A stretch of DNA of 64,000 nt from Vibrio tarriae (GTDB taxonomy: Bacteria; Pseudomonadota; Gammaproteobacteria; Enterobacterales; Vibrionaceae): positions 2,294,001 through 2,358,000 of the forward strand of contig NZ_CP022353.1 in assembly GCF_002216685.1 (NCBI RefSeq), given 5' to 3'. Position 1 is the first letter of the stretch; the number at the start of each line of letters is the position of its first letter. The position numbers and the translations under genes were made by a program. The notes beneath the pieces were generated by a model. It had not been told where the DNA came from, searched no databases, and was given only the letters and a program-made list of their open reading frames with translations. This document shows, piece after piece, positions 38,317 to 48,361 of the stretch.

Positions 38317-38687
38317 TTATTGCGTAGATAAAGGGCGATTTTTTAGATAGACCCAACCTTCTCTCCCATCAGAAAGGGTAAAACCTCTTGCGCCAATTTC
38401 TATCAAGAGTCTACGACATTCTTCAGGTTGAGAACCAGTTACCTTAGACAAAGTATCTATGGACCTTCCCTCTTCAAATCTTGTATCGCTTAGCATCTTG
38501 TTTAGTAGTTCTTTTCTCGCTGTATCAATACTTTTTGCTGCTTATTCTGCATTTTGAAAATGATAATATTACCAATGATGGCAATTGCTGCACCTACAAT
38601 GACTCCACCCAACCCAATAAGGGAAGTCCAGAAGCTAACGTCACTGACGACCTTTTCAGCAATGATGGAAACAGCCTGTTCATCCAT
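38317..38687 (-). pseudogene. Small membrane protein gene, broken by a one-base deletion
   Basis: The frame starts MDEQAVSIIAEKVVSDVSFW, has one hydrophobic helix (IGLGGVIVGAAIAIIGNIIIF) and ends after 61 codons. The adjacent frame then encodes KSIDTARKELLNKML through CRRLLIEIGARGFTLSDG to a stop at 38317, with no start of its own. One more base in the five-base homopolymer at 38532–38536 would fuse the two into a 123-aa protein: a membrane anchor plus a C-terminal domain (CRRLLIEIGARG motif) of unknown function. Upstream GAGG supports the start. It could be a true frameshift, a sequencing error, or less likely programmed slippage. Confidence 0.65.
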
Positions 38688-38951
38688 TCATAAATACCTC
38701 TAACACAAATATTACATTACATATTTACTTTCAGGTAAAGCTTGCAGCCGCGTATCTACTTTTTCGTGCTGTTTTCAATTTCAGAAACAACAGCAACTAA
38801 ATTAAGTCCTATCTGCATGCAAACCTACACTTAACCCAATAAAAAATAAAATAATACCTGAGTACCATAGGGATACTTAATAATTACTCAAACATCATAT
38901 AAGTACTCTTTTATACAGCGCAGAGCAACGAGCGCGATCGGGTATTCAGCC

Positions 38952-40592
38952 TCAGCTAACATATTTATTTAAATCAAATAACAAACCCTTAGCGCCCAAA
39001 GCCGAGTGCATAGCTGTTGCGGATTGTTGCTGAGAGCTGATGTAGCGCAAGTCATCCCAATCCAAAGTATCCCACTGATCAGGTTTGGTATTCTTAGCAC
39101 GTATTTTCGGTTGTTCTGGTTCAACTGAATTGTCAGCATCTGACAGCCAATTCAAGATCACAGGTAACAATTGAGGACGAGTCAGCTTCGGATTCTCAGC
39201 AAATGCTTTGCGCACCGTGGCCACAAGCAAGCTTGAGTCATAATCGTCTTTGAGCATTAGGTAGACTCTGCGTTCGTCGTCGGTTGCCAGCTGTTTTAGC
39301 GCGAGTTCCTCTGGGGTTTCGACCTTCATGCCAGCAATGTCCCTTTGCAGCTGTATAAGTCTCTTATCCATTTCGGGCAGCATCAAATCAGAATACTGCG
39401 CAATTTTTTCCGGAACGCCAGATCGAAGGGCCTCCAGCATAGGATGAACAGGTTTTAGCTCGTCTTTATAAACCTGCTGCATTAAGCCTGGAGTGATCCG
39501 CTCTTTACCCAAAGCTAAGGCTCGTAACTGAGACAACACAAAGAGCTTAACGACTATATCCATAACGCCTTGGCTCAGGTCATACCAAAGGTCCCGTAAC
39601 TGGTCGGTTAACACCAAATCCTTGCTCTGCAATAACTGAAGTTTCCAGAGGTTATCGGTAAAGGCAACCCACTCAGGATTACGCTTACCATTGGGTCCTT
39701 GTTTCATCGGTTCCCAAAAAATCGCACCTAAACCTGAACCACGGCGGGCTGATCTGAGATCAATTTCAAAAATATCCCGGGCTTTAGGCGTCCCAATCAG
39801 CATGACTGGCACACCAATGGTATTAACCATGGTCACGAAAAAATTCAGCATCGCTTCCGGACCTCCAGATTTCGCCCGGCTTAAATGTTGGATCTCATCA
39901 ATGACCAGTAGGCCTACCGCATGAGCATTGGCAATCTGAGCCATAAGTGCCAGCATGGTCTCAATACCATTGCGTTTAAGACCATATTTTTTCTCATAAT
40001 TCGAGCCCAACGCTTTATCCAGCGCCCGGAAAAAGTTCAGGCAAATTTCTTTAAGCGAACCATTGTGTGAACAGTCCACTTTCAGATAGACCACTTGCTC
40101 AAAATTCATAGTCGGGTGATAAATGACTTGGGGATAGGTGTCCAGGATGCGCGCTAAAGATGTTGTTTTTCCACTGCCTGAGCAACCAATAAGCAACATA
40201 CTTTGAGCTGTGGATTTCGCCTCTTCAAATCTAAAACTAGACAAATCACCACTTTGAACTCTTTCGTAGCCATTTTGTAAGTGTCGCTGCAGGTCGCCTG
40301 TTTTAGGATTGCGGCCAACATAGCCACCACGAATCATTAGCGAAACACGCTCACTCAGGAGCATGTGCGAGCCCAACGGCTGGAAAAAGTCATTGGTGAT
40401 ACGGCAAATACTGTGGGCGCGAACAACTCTTGGTTTCTGCAGATCTGACGCTTCGAAAAGTGATGTTGAACGCAGAGCTGCAGCACTGTTTACAGATTCC
40501 TGCAGTGGCGGCAAAGCTTCGATAAACGGATTGCCTTTATAAGCAGTGACATCGGCATCCCGATAGACGGCATCAATTTTTGTTGCGCTCAT
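38952..40592 (-). CDS. tnsC: Transposition regulator ATPase TnsC
   Basis: 546-aa AAA+ ATPase, almost collinear with Tn7 TnsC (555 aa). Walker A is [13 protein letters not shown] (136–143) and Walker B is [13 protein letters not shown] (Asp232-Glu233); the sensor region is [16 protein letters not shown]. TnsC forms the ATP-dependent matchmaker filament that links the TnsD or TnsE target complex to the TnsAB transposase. The start overlaps the tnsB stop by four bases (ATGA). Confidence 0.97.
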   Translation of the reverse strand: MSATKIDAVYRDADVTAYKGNPFIEALPPLQESVNSAAALRSTSLFEASDLQKPRVVRAHSICRITNDFFQPLGSHMLLSERVSLMIRGGYVGRNPKTGDLQRHLQNGYERVQSGDLSSFRFEEAKSTAQSMLLIGCSGSGKTTSLARILDTYPQVIYHPTMNFEQVVYLKVDCSHNGSLKEICLNFFRALDKALGSNYEKKYGLKRNGIETMLALMAQIANAHAVGLLVIDEIQHLSRAKSGGPEAMLNFFVTMVNTIGVPVMLIGTPKARDIFEIDLRSARRGSGLGAIFWEPMKQGPNGKRNPEWVAFTDNLWKLQLLQSKDLVLTDQLRDLWYDLSQGVMDIVVKLFVLSQLRALALGKERITPGLMQQVYKDELKPVHPMLEALRSGVPEKIAQYSDLMLPEMDKRLIQLQRDIAGMKVETPEELALKQLATDDERRVYLMLKDDYDSSLLVATVRKAFAENPKLTRPQLLPVILNWLSDADNSVEPEQPKIRAKNTKPDQWDTLDWDDLRYISSQQQSATAMHSALGAKGLLFDLNKYVS

Positions 40593-42682
40593 TCAGGTTC
40601 TCCATCTTGGTCACCAAACAAGTCCGGAACATAGCTTGGAAAACTGTAATCCTCTTCGGCTTCGCGCAAAGGAATCACTGGTGCAAGCACTTTGCCTTTT
40701 ATTTCATTTGCAGGCTTGGCTCGCTGCAGTTGTTCAGTTTCACGTGCCTCTTTTTTATTACCCCTGATCTGTGCAATACGCTTTTGATCAGATTCTTTGA
40801 TGGCTGGAGTTGCACGGATAGCACTGGTCGTTTTTTCTTTTATAAAAGCATCCAGTTCTCGCCGTTTCGCATCTTCATCCAGTCTGGCATTTGCCATGTT
40901 ATGTTTCTGCTGGGCCTGAAGCTCCCAAGCTTGCCAGAATGTAAGGCCTCTAAATTGGCGACTGCGATCAGTAAGAGTACAAGTCCAATAGGTCCGGCTA
41001 CCAGGTTGTGGAAACAGATAAATGGTATCTGCAGAGCCTGGATCGTAAGCAGCTTCCAGTTTCTGAGGACGCTGAATATCCGGGCTTCGCAGTAGCCATC
41101 CTTCTCGAAGAAATTCCGGACAGCTGTAGTAGATACCCCACATATTTGCGCCAAATTGGGAAATGCTAACGTTTTGCCGTGGCAACAAAGCAATCCTTAA
41201 CTGCTCAGAATCAACATGCCTTAAATTACCCACCCTGTGCTGCATACCCCAGTTCCATAAATGAATTGGAATTGAAGGGATATCAGCTGGCAGGTCTGCA
41301 TCACGATCGTACTTATCCATAACATGGTAGTTGTTTCGGAAAAGAATAGTCTTCAGCATTATTTGGGCGAAGTCAGTGATCGTCATTACAGCATCAAGAC
41401 GATAATCCCGCTCTCCGTGTTTTTTCACTCTGTTACCAGTAACAACACCTGGCACATAAGGTTTAAATTCGGCCTGAAGAGTACGGAAGCAACTTTCAAC
41501 AATCCCCTTGGCGTCACCACGTCTCGGAGGTGCACTTTCGACCCGCAGATTAAACCCCTTAATCAGCGCGTCCACCTGATGGCTCATCATTTCACCGCGG
41601 TCAGCCAGAATGACATCAGGCAAACCAACACATGGCCATTCGTCCGGAGTGATATCTATACCAAGAGACTTACAGGAAGTGACCTTCTCAGTACACGCAA
41701 TTGCCACAGCCTGCATAGCAACCACATAGGAAGGGTTGTCAAAACCGATGTAAAAGCCCGCTATCATTCGGCTGAACACATCAATCACGATGTAAAGGGT
41801 AGGCCTGCCGATAATTTTGCTGCGGTCGTCATCTGCAACCAAGTAAATATCAGCAATAGTTGCGTCAATCTCATATCGGCTGCCTGGGCCCAGCACATGG
41901 GCAGTGGCTGTGCTGGTTAAAGGGCGAATATCCTTTTTGTAGATGCCGGGGTTAGTGCTTTCAAGTAACCGCTGTGGCTTCTTATACTCCCGGTTATAGA
42001 AATACCGGAACTGCCGTAACGTGGGGAAATCTTCAGGCAAGACTTCAGGGTGGTACTGTGCAAACAAATCTCTGAAACGACGATACGCGACCGTTGTTTG
42101 AAGTTTTTTCTGAGTTAATAAGTGCTTTTCTATACTGACCCGAAATATTCGTTCAACGTCGACAGTGACTTTAATACCTGAACCATCGCCGTATAACCGG
42201 CTACGACCAACTTTTGTTGTGCCTGATGCCGCTCTGGATTTCCCCGGGGCTCCACTGTTTTTGAAGTCAGGCAATAAAGCATTGGGCTTTTGGCCTCGCT
42301 GCCAAAACCTGCGAAGTAGCTTATAAATAGTCGCTTTGGTTGCTACACCAGCCATCTCCACTTCAGTCACCCGTCGCGCTCTGGCTTTAGTTTCAAAACA
42401 CAGCTCATCAACAATAATGGGCTGAATAATGGCCAATGCTTTTTCACGCCGATTAAATGCAACAGACCCAACTTCGGGCTCTTCATCATGCAGAAATGCG
42501 TAAGGGTCTGTACTTCTAAGCAACCGGCCTTCATCCAGGTAGGAAATAAGCTTCAGTTCCAGGATAAATTCAGGGAACCCCTTATCGCTGTCGATTTGGA
42601 TCCAGACGAGCTCGCCCGGATGCACAGCTAAGATACGATAGGGCTGTTCGTCAAATCTCAGAACCTCATTGATTTGCCACAT
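40589..42682 (-). CDS. tnsB: DDE transposase TnsB
   Basis: I start at the ATG at 42682 ([18 protein letters not shown]), which matches Tn7 TnsB; the open frame extends eight codons further. With this start the catalytic triad falls at Asp273 ([14 protein letters not shown]), Asp361 (LLADRGE-type, here [12 protein letters not shown]) and Glu396 ([14 protein letters not shown]), exactly the Tn7 positions. 697 aa against about 702 in Tn7. It recognises the end repeats and joins the 3' ends to target DNA. It overlaps tnsA by about 17 bases and tnsC by four. Confidence 0.97.
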   Translation of the reverse strand: MWQINEVLRFDEQPYRILAVHPGELVWIQIDSDKGFPEFILELKLISYLDEGRLLRSTDPYAFLHDEEPEVGSVAFNRREKALAIIQPIIVDELCFETKARARRVTEVEMAGVATKATIYKLLRRFWQRGQKPNALLPDFKNSGAPGKSRAASGTTKVGRSRLYGDGSGIKVTVDVERIFRVSIEKHLLTQKKLQTTVAYRRFRDLFAQYHPEVLPEDFPTLRQFRYFYNREYKKPQRLLESTNPGIYKKDIRPLTSTATAHVLGPGSRYEIDATIADIYLVADDDRSKIIGRPTLYIVIDVFSRMIAGFYIGFDNPSYVVAMQAVAIACTEKVTSCKSLGIDITPDEWPCVGLPDVILADRGEMMSHQVDALIKGFNLRVESAPPRRGDAKGIVESCFRTLQAEFKPYVPGVVTGNRVKKHGERDYRLDAVMTITDFAQIMLKTILFRNNYHVMDKYDRDADLPADIPSIPIHLWNWGMQHRVGNLRHVDSEQLRIALLPRQNVSISQFGANMWGIYYSCPEFLREGWLLRSPDIQRPQKLEAAYDPGSADTIYLFPQPGSRTYWTCTLTDRSRQFRGLTFWQAWELQAQQKHNMANARLDEDAKRRELDAFIKEKTTSAIRATPAIKESDQKRIAQIRGNKKEARETEQLQRAKPANEIKGKVLAPVIPLREAEEDYSFPSYVPDLFGDQDGEPE

Positions 42683-43493
42683 GTAACAAGGCCTCCATAT
42701 CTTCAAACTGACAAAACCTAAGCTCTGAGGCCTTCACAGAACGAAACGCCTTATTGATATTAAATTTAATAAAGCCATTGGCGACCAAAGTCCGAACGTC
42801 TCGTAAGCTGTGGCCGAGCTCAAGCTCATATGCGGTATCCAGATTCTTACAAATATCAATGACCTTCGAGTCTTGAGCTTTGCTAAATGCCTTAGATAAG
42901 AAAGGCAACTGAGCTAACAAAGCCGGATCCACTGCAGCATCATTCTTTGTTGGATATAACCATTCGATATTCTGCTTTATTACCAGATCGATTTCTTTTT
43001 CGGTGACCATAAACCAAGGGATTTGCTTTAACTGCCAGTAGCGCCTTTCCAGCTCAAGCTTCTCGATGATCTCAGGCTTGGCTAACTCATTCACTAGCTT
43101 AACCTGAATAGCGAATTGTCTGTCAGGACCCGCAGTAGCGTCGACAAGGAAATCTGACGACATAACCTGGTCAACACCACGGACAGAAGGATGTCTCAGT
43201 TGATTTTCTGCAGCGAGAGCACGAGTTTCATCTCGCTTTAAAGGGAATTGCTCCCTGATATCTGTAATGTCTGAAGACCATTCAAGCACAAGAAAAACTG
43301 CTAATTCCAGATCGGAAAGCAGATGATGAACCCGCTGCGTTTTATGAGAGTAAATACGATGAGAACGCCCATCTGAAGGGACATCCTGAACATGAAACCA
43401 GGGTTTATAATACTGTCCATGACCCTGGCCGCGCCCATTCTTGATACGACGGGCAATTTCAGTTTCTGAAAGCGATTGCTGCGCTCTAGCCAT
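42666..43493 (-). CDS. tnsA: Transposase endonuclease subunit TnsA
   Basis: 275 aa, collinear with Tn7 TnsA. It is a restriction-enzyme-fold nuclease that cuts the 5' ends of the element, so transposition is cut-and-paste. Catalytic residues sit at the Tn7 positions: Glu63 (SDLELAVFLVLEW), Asp114 (MSSDFLVDA), Lys132 (AIQVK) and Glu149. The start MARAQQSLSETEIARRIKNGRGQGHG aligns with Tn7 MAKANSSFSE. Unusually, the ATG is preceded by seven T's closing a hairpin, so there is no Shine-Dalgarno sequence. Confidence 0.97.
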   Translation of the reverse strand: MARAQQSLSETEIARRIKNGRGQGHGQYYKPWFHVQDVPSDGRSHRIYSHKTQRVHHLLSDLELAVFLVLEWSSDITDIREQFPLKRDETRALAAENQLRHPSVRGVDQVMSSDFLVDATAGPDRQFAIQVKLVNELAKPEIIEKLELERRYWQLKQIPWFMVTEKEIDLVIKQNIEWLYPTKNDAAVDPALLAQLPFLSKAFSKAQDSKVIDICKNLDTAYELELGHSLRDVRTLVANGFIKFNINKAFRSVKASELRFCQFEDMEALLHVANQ

Positions 43494-43533
43494 AAAAAAA
43501 GTCCAGTATGCTTTTTAAACAGCATAACCGGAC
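43494..43533 (-). terminator. Terminator-like hairpin abutting the tnsA start codon
   Basis: Read leftward: GTCCGGTTATGCT, an eight-base AT-rich loop, AGCATACTGGAC (one mismatch and one bulge), then seven T's directly followed by the tnsA ATG. It has the form of an intrinsic terminator and would limit transcription entering from glmS or from the transposon end. Confidence 0.65.
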
Positions 43534-43540
43534 TTTAATG

Positions 43541-43627
43541 GTTTACAACTATTTTGTTCTGTTTAGTTCTTTAGTGTCACGCTTTAAGACTATTTTGTCT
43601 TGTTTAGAACTATTATGTCAGACCACA
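43541..43627. repeat. Transposon right end with four TnsB-type binding repeats
   Basis: Read inward from 43627, the end starts TGTGGTCT, followed by four ~18-base repeats of the form GACANAATAGTTCTAAAC in tandem at 43602–43619, 43582–43599, 43561–43578 and 43541–43558, one every 20–21 bases. Four closely packed TnsB sites at the right end and three spaced sites at the left is the asymmetry of Tn7. Confidence 0.92.
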
Positions 43628-43632
43628 GTAGC
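43628..43632. repeat. Target-site duplication GTAGC, right copy
   Basis: GTAGC immediately outside the right end, identical to 18315–18319. It is followed by CCCTTT-type sequence that completes the palindrome interrupted at the left junction. Confidence 0.95.
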
Positions 43633-43651
43633 CCTTTGATTTATTGAACAT

Positions 43652-45484
43652 TTACTCGACAGTTACCGCTTTAGCAAGGTTACGAGGCTGGTCAACATCG
43701 GTACCTTTGATTAAAGCCACATGGTAAGAGAGCAGTTGCATCGGGATGGTGTAATAAATCGGAGCCACAATCTCGCTGACATGCGGCATCGCAATGATTT
43801 TCATCGTCTCATCCGCTTCAAAGCCCGCCACTTCATCGGCAAATACGTACAATAAACCACCGCGCGCACGCACTTCTTCAATATTGGATTTAAGCTTTTC
43901 TAACAGTTCATTGCTTGGTGCAACCACAACCACTGGCATATCCGCATCGATTAACGCTAATGGGCCATGCTTTAGCTCGCCCGCCGCATAAGCTTCTGCG
44001 TGGATGTAAGAGATCTCTTTTAGCTTGAGAGAGGCTTCTACCGCAATCGGGTAGTACTCACCGCGCCCCAAGAAGAGGGTGTGATGCTTATCGGCAAAGT
44101 CTTCCGCGAGCGTTTCGATCTGTTTTTCAAACGACAATGCGGTTTCAATCTGCTTCGGCAGTTGATGCAATGCGTGTACGATCTCAGCTTCTAACTCGCG
44201 ACCAATACGCTGTTGCTGCTTACCAAGTGCAGTCACCAGCATCAACAATGTGACTAGCTGAGTGGTAAAGGCTTTGGTTGAAGCCACACCAATCTCAGTG
44301 CCTGCGCGAGTCATAAAGGCGAAATCCGATTCACGCACGAGAGAGGAGCCCGCAACGTTACAAATCGTCATCGCCGCCATATAGCCTTTCTCTTTCGCTA
44401 AACGTAGCGCGGCTAAGGTATCTGCCGTTTCACCAGACTGAGATAGAGTGATCAGTAGGCTATTAGGGCGCGTGACAAATTTGCGATAGCGGAATTCAGA
44501 CGCGATTTCGACATCGCAGCTCACACCCGCTAACGATTCAAACCAGTAACGTGCCGTCATCCCTGCATTATAAGAGGTACCGCAGGCGACGATCTGTACA
44601 TGTTCCACTTTGGCCAAAATCTCTGCCGCGTGCACACCAATGCTTTCCACCACCACGCTGTCATGGGTAATACGCCCTTCCATGGTGTTGATCAGCGCCT
44701 TTGGCTGCTCGAAAATCTCTTTTTGCATATAGTGGCGGTAGTGACCTTTGTCCGCAGCATCATGTTCTAGATTGGATTCCCTGATCTCACGTTGTACAGG
44801 TTGCCCCAGAGCATCAAATACGCGCACATCACGACGAGTCATTTCCGCCACATCCCCCTCTTCCAGATACATAAAGCGGCGTGTGACGTTAAGTAGCGCG
44901 AGTTGGTCTGACGCGAGGAAGTTTTCACCGATGCCAAAACCAATCACAATAGGGCTACCAGAGCGAGCGACCACTAAGCGCGAAGGGTCGTTACGATCCA
45001 TCACCACAGTGCCGTAAGCTCCTGTAAGCTGTTTAACGGTGGTTTGTACCGCTTCTAATAAAGAGGAAGCACTGCGCAATTCCCACTCCACTAAATGAGC
45101 AATGACTTCAGTATCCGTTTGTGAAGTAAACACATAACCACGCTCTTGCAGCATAGTACGCAGCATTTCGTGATTTTCGATAATGCCGTTGTGTACCACC
45201 GTAATGTCACCAGAAAGATGGGGGTGAGCATTGATCTCAGAAGGCTCACCATGCGTTGCCCAACGGGTATGCGCGATACCTGTACCGCCCGCTACTTGCG
45301 CCGCTTCAACCGCATCCGCCAACTCTTGTACTTTACCCAAACGGCGTAAACGCGTGAGCTGCTTATCGCTATCCACGACAGCTACGCCCGCAGAGTCATA
45401 ACCGCGGTATTCAAGACGGCGTAGGCCTTGTACTAAAATTTCAGCAACATCGCGTTGTGCAACCGCACCAACAATTCCACACAT
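43652..45484 (-). CDS. glmS: Glucosamine-6-phosphate synthase GlmS
   Basis: 610-aa glutamine:fructose-6-phosphate aminotransferase, first step toward UDP-GlcNAc for peptidoglycan and LPS. The N-terminal glutaminase begins [10 protein letters not shown] with nucleophile Cys2; two SIS sugar-binding domains follow ([13 protein letters not shown] and [23 protein letters not shown]), and the C-terminus ends [13 protein letters not shown]. The last ~35 codons form the TnsD-binding part of attTn7. The coding sequence is intact despite the insertion 20 bases past the stop, but the original terminator is split. Confidence 0.98.
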   Translation of the reverse strand: MCGIVGAVAQRDVAEILVQGLRRLEYRGYDSAGVAVVDSDKQLTRLRRLGKVQELADAVEAAQVAGGTGIAHTRWATHGEPSEINAHPHLSGDITVVHNGIIENHEMLRTMLQERGYVFTSQTDTEVIAHLVEWELRSASSLLEAVQTTVKQLTGAYGTVVMDRNDPSRLVVARSGSPIVIGFGIGENFLASDQLALLNVTRRFMYLEEGDVAEMTRRDVRVFDALGQPVQREIRESNLEHDAADKGHYRHYMQKEIFEQPKALINTMEGRITHDSVVVESIGVHAAEILAKVEHVQIVACGTSYNAGMTARYWFESLAGVSCDVEIASEFRYRKFVTRPNSLLITLSQSGETADTLAALRLAKEKGYMAAMTICNVAGSSLVRESDFAFMTRAGTEIGVASTKAFTTQLVTLLMLVTALGKQQQRIGRELEAEIVHALHQLPKQIETALSFEKQIETLAEDFADKHHTLFLGRGEYYPIAVEASLKLKEISYIHAEAYAAGELKHGPLALIDADMPVVVVAPSNELLEKLKSNIEEVRARGGLLYVFADEVAGFEADETMKIIAMPHVSEIVAPIYYTIPMQLLSYHVALIKGTDVDQPRNLAKAVTVE

Positions 45485-45546
45485 AGTTAAACTCCGTATT
45501 TTTTATACTGTCACGCCCTGACTTGATAAGTCGCGCTAAGGGATTT

Positions 45547-46317
45547 TTATTTCACGGTTGCACGGATCACGCGCACTTGGTGAGATTCAATTTGTTTGGC
45601 AAACTCGTCACTCAATTCATGATCTGTGACTAAGACATCAATGTTGTCCCAGATCAGCTCTAAGTTCGGAATTTTGCGGCCCACTTTGTCTGACTCAATC
45701 ATCACGATCACTTCACGCGAGACTTCAGCCATCACTTTGCTAAGCCCAACCAGCTCATTGAACGTGGTCGTCCCCCGGTCAAGATCGATGCCATCAGCAC
45801 CAATAAACAGCTGGTCAAAATCGTAAGAGCGCAGTACCGATTCTGCGACTTTGCCTTGGAAGGATTCAGAATGGGTATCCCATGTACCGCCAGTCATCAG
45901 CAGTGTGGGTTCGTTTTCCAGCTCATTTAAAGCATTGGCTACGTGCAATGAGTTGGTCATCACGACCAAGCCACGTTTGTCATTTAATTGCTGAATTAAG
46001 GCCGCGGTTGTACTGCCGCTATCGATAACAATTCGGTTATGGTCTCGGATCAATTTAGCTGCGGCCTTAGCCAGAGAAATCTTTCGAACTGAAACTTTTT
46101 CATTCATTTCATCGTGCATGACTTCTTTTGGCAGAGCGATCGCACCACCATAGCGACGCAGCAATTGGCCATTTTTCTCAAGGGAAGCGAGATCTTTACG
46201 AATAGTGACTTCTGAGGTTTCAAACTGAGAAGAGAGAGCTTCAACACTCACCTCACCTTGCTCGTTTACTAACTTCACAATAGTGTGTCTTCTCAGTTGT
46301 GTATTTCGTTTCGACAT
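45547..46317 (-). CDS. DeoR-family transcriptional regulator
   Basis: 256 aa. The N-terminal winged helix-turn-helix (RRHTIVKLVNEQGEVSVEALSSQFETSEVTIRKDLASLEKNGQLLRRYGGA) is the DeoR signature. The C-terminal domain (about 75–250) is the DeoRC sensor fold with IRDHNRIVIDSGSTTAALIQQL, which in this family binds a phosphorylated sugar. It lies 62 bases upstream of glmS in the same direction, so it probably controls glmS and amino-sugar genes in response to a sugar phosphate; that target is inferred from position. Confidence 0.88.
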   Translation of the reverse strand: MSKRNTQLRRHTIVKLVNEQGEVSVEALSSQFETSEVTIRKDLASLEKNGQLLRRYGGAIALPKEVMHDEMNEKVSVRKISLAKAAAKLIRDHNRIVIDSGSTTAALIQQLNDKRGLVVMTNSLHVANALNELENEPTLLMTGGTWDTHSESFQGKVAESVLRSYDFDQLFIGADGIDLDRGTTTFNELVGLSKVMAEVSREVIVMIESDKVGRKIPNLELIWDNIDVLVTDHELSDEFAKQIESHQVRVIRATVK

Positions 46318-46744
46318 TTACAAACACATTTTAAGTTACGAATCGAAAGCAATTATAGTTAAGTCGAAACAATTAAGTCCATTTATTTCGATCCAAAAAA
46401 TTAATATTTCACGCTAAAACCTTGTCCTAAGACAATTCTTAGACAGTGATATTGCTATCATTCAGTGGTAGAATTCGGCCTCGAAAAGAAAAAAAATTAC
46501 AGAACTGAGTAAAAAGTACGCCTACAGCCCCCAGTACATCGGCGCTAAGTGGCGAATTTTCTGAAATTTTTGATCAAACAGTCAGTCATAAAATGACTAA
46601 ATCTGTTGAAAGACTTTCAGTTTTGGAGTGCTGTGAACTCGTGAGCTAGACTTGGCAATTGACGAAATAAGGTTGCTACCGCCGAGAACACTTCAAAACC
46701 ACCACCAACTTCAAAATCATTTTGTTTATCGGAGAAACTCTTCC
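46318..46744. other. Gene-free divergent region between DeoR regulator and pykF
   Basis: 427 bases without a credible gene. It must hold the leftward promoter of the regulator–glmS unit and the rightward pykF promoter with a long leader. It is AT-rich near 46320–46500. GGAGAAACTC just before 46745 is the pykF ribosome-binding site. I see no distinct hairpin or riboswitch. Confidence 0.5.
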
Positions 46745-48157
46745 ATGAAAAAGACCAAAATCGTATGTACGATTGGCCCAAAAACTGAGTCTGTAGAGAA
46801 ACTGACTGAGCTTGTAAACGCTGGCATGAATGTTATGCGTCTCAACTTCTCTCACGGTGACTACGTTGAGCACGGCACTCGTATCACTAACTTCCGTAAA
46901 GTGATGGAAGTGACCGGTAAACAACTGGCGATCCTACTGGATACTAAAGGTCCAGAGATCCGTACTATCAAGCTGGAAAACGGTGATGATGTGGATCTGG
47001 TCGCAGGCCAAGAGTTCACTTTCACAACTGACATCACAGTTGTTGGTAACAAAGATCGCGTAGCAGTGACTTACTCAGGTTTTGCAAAAGACCTGAACGT
47101 TGGCAACCGTATTCTGGTTGATGACGGCCTAATCGAGATGGAAGTACTGGCGACCACTGACACTGAAGTGAAGTGTAAAGTCCTGAACAACGGTGCTCTG
47201 GGTGAAAACAAAGGTGTTAACCTGCCAGGTGTTTCTGTCAATCTGCCAGCACTGTCTGAAAAAGACAAAAATGACCTGAAATTTGGTTGTGAGCAAGGCG
47301 TTGATTTCGTTGCTGCCTCTTTCATCCGTAAAGGTTCTGACGTTAAAGAAATCCGTGAAGTTCTAGCGACTCACGGCGGTCAAAACATCCAAATCATCTC
47401 TAAAATCGAAAACCAAGAAGGCTTGGACAACTTCGATGAGATCCTTGAGTTGTCTGACGGCATCATGGTTGCTCGTGGTGACCTAGGTGTGGAAATCCCA
47501 GCAGAAGAAGTTATCTTCGCTCAAAAGATGATGATCGAGAAATGTAATCGCGCACGTAAAGTGGTTATCACTGCAACACAAATGTTGGATTCTATGATCA
47601 AGAACCCACGCCCAACTCGTGCAGAAGCGGGTGACGTTGCAAACGCGATCATGGACGGTACTGACGCTGTGATGCTGTCTGGCGAAACAGCGAAAGGTAA
47701 GTACCCTGTTGAAGCGGTGAAAATCATGGCGCAAATCGCTAACCGCACTGACTCAGTACTGAAAGCTGAGCTAGGTTCACGCCTAGACAGCCCACGTTTA
47801 CGTATCACTGAAGCCGTATGTAAAGGTGCAGTAGACACCGCTGAGAAACTGGCAGCGCCACTGATCATTGTGGCGACTGAAGCGGGTAAATCAGCGCGTT
47901 CAATCCGCAAATACTTCCCAACTGCCAATATCATTGCAGTAACCACCAACAAGAAAACCGCTGCTCAATTAGTGCTTTCTAAAGGTGTAACGCCAGTGGT
48001 GGTTGACGCGATTGATAACACTGACGCTTTCTATCACCTAGGTAAAGAGATTGCGCTGCAATCTGGCCTTGGTAAGAAAGGCGACATCGTAGTGATGGTT
48101 TCAGGCGCACTGGTTGCTTCTGGCACAACGAACACGGCATCAGTACACGTACTGTAA
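46745..48157 (+). CDS. pykF: Pyruvate kinase (PykF type)
   Basis: 470-aa glycolytic enzyme converting phosphoenolpyruvate and ADP to pyruvate and ATP. I start at [20 protein letters not shown] (ATG at 46745), the standard N-terminus. LRLNFSHG-type text ([15 protein letters not shown]), [16 protein letters not shown] with the catalytic Lys, [12 protein letters not shown], and [31 protein letters not shown] are all family signatures. The length and N-terminus match the fructose-1,6-bisphosphate-activated PykF class. Monocistronic, ended by a strong terminator. Confidence 0.95.
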   Translation: MKKTKIVCTIGPKTESVEKLTELVNAGMNVMRLNFSHGDYVEHGTRITNFRKVMEVTGKQLAILLDTKGPEIRTIKLENGDDVDLVAGQEFTFTTDITVVGNKDRVAVTYSGFAKDLNVGNRILVDDGLIEMEVLATTDTEVKCKVLNNGALGENKGVNLPGVSVNLPALSEKDKNDLKFGCEQGVDFVAASFIRKGSDVKEIREVLATHGGQNIQIISKIENQEGLDNFDEILELSDGIMVARGDLGVEIPAEEVIFAQKMMIEKCNRARKVVITATQMLDSMIKNPRPTRAEAGDVANAIMDGTDAVMLSGETAKGKYPVEAVKIMAQIANRTDSVLKAELGSRLDSPRLRITEAVCKGAVDTAEKLAAPLIIVATEAGKSARSIRKYFPTANIIAVTTNKKTAAQLVLSKGVTPVVVDAIDNTDAFYHLGKEIALQSGLGKKGDIVVMVSGALVASGTTNTASVHVL

Positions 48158-48200
48158 TCGAATAACGTGGCGGCTTAATGCCCCGCTAAATACGATACAA

Positions 48201-48225
48201 AAACGGAGCCCATCGGGCTCCGTTT
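48201..48225 (+). terminator. Terminator after pykF
   Basis: AAACGGAGCCC / GGGCTCCGTTT stem with a very short loop, followed by CTTATT, about 45 bases beyond the pykF stop. It can act in both directions and also ends the small leftward gene. Confidence 0.85.
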
Positions 48226-48229
48226 CTTA

Positions 48230-48361
48230 TTACCAACCGAAAAACTCTTTGTGATGAGTATTGAGCAAAAGCACCATAGGTAGAAAATAAAGTGCGCTGA
48301 GCTTAATGCCTAATACCAACAAACAGCCAATCGTTAGTCTGACCAGAAGATGATTCAACAT
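48230..48361 (-). CDS. Small hypothetical membrane protein (43 aa)
   Basis: A leftward frame from ATG at 48361 to TAA at 48230 encodes MLNHLLVRLTIGCLLVLGIK then SALYFLPMVLLLNTHHKEFFGW. It is one or two hydrophobic helices with a charged/aromatic tail. A good ribosome-binding site (GAGAGG, six bases before the ATG) and the pykF-proximal terminator in the correct direction support it as a real small gene. No family is recognised. Confidence 0.55.
   Translation of the reverse strand: MLNHLLVRLTIGCLLVLGIKLSALYFLPMVLLLNTHHKEFFGW

Larger units (their letters stand above)
18320..43627. mobile_element. Complete Tn7-like transposon in attTn7 (25,308 bp)
   Basis: Bounded by TGTGAGATGACAAAATATTT at the left and, read inward from the right, TGTGGTCTGACATAATAGTT, with GTAGC duplicated on both sides. 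It contains tnsA–tnsE close to the right end, all leftward and all apparently intact, with proteins collinear with canonical Tn7 over their full length. The insertion lies 20–24 bases past the glmS stop codon, in the same orientation relative to glmS as Tn7 (right end toward glmS). Cargo fills the left two-thirds: an AbiE-type pair, a 1250-aa protein and a five-gene nuclease/ATPase operon. There are no cas genes, so this is not a CRISPR-associated type. Antibiotic-resistance integron genes of classical Tn7 are absent. Confidence 0.97.

Noticed and set aside
38502..38560. Programmed ribosomal frameshift in the small membrane protein gene
   Set aside because: The slip site is a plain A-run without an evident stimulatory structure, and two unrelated genes in the window show the same type of indel, so error or mutation is simpler.
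41324..41920. 198-codon rightward frame inside tnsB
   Set aside because: Antisense to the catalytic core of TnsB, which is strongly conserved; no motif in the antisense product.
18320..43627. CRISPR-associated (type I-F or V-K) Tn7-like transposon
   Set aside because: No cas genes and no repeat–spacer array are visible; TnsD and TnsE are full canonical target selectors and the site is attTn7.
43652..45600. glmS ribozyme or riboswitch
   Set aside because: The leader between the DeoR-type gene and glmS is only 62 bases and shows no ribozyme core; the glmS ribozyme is a Gram-positive feature.
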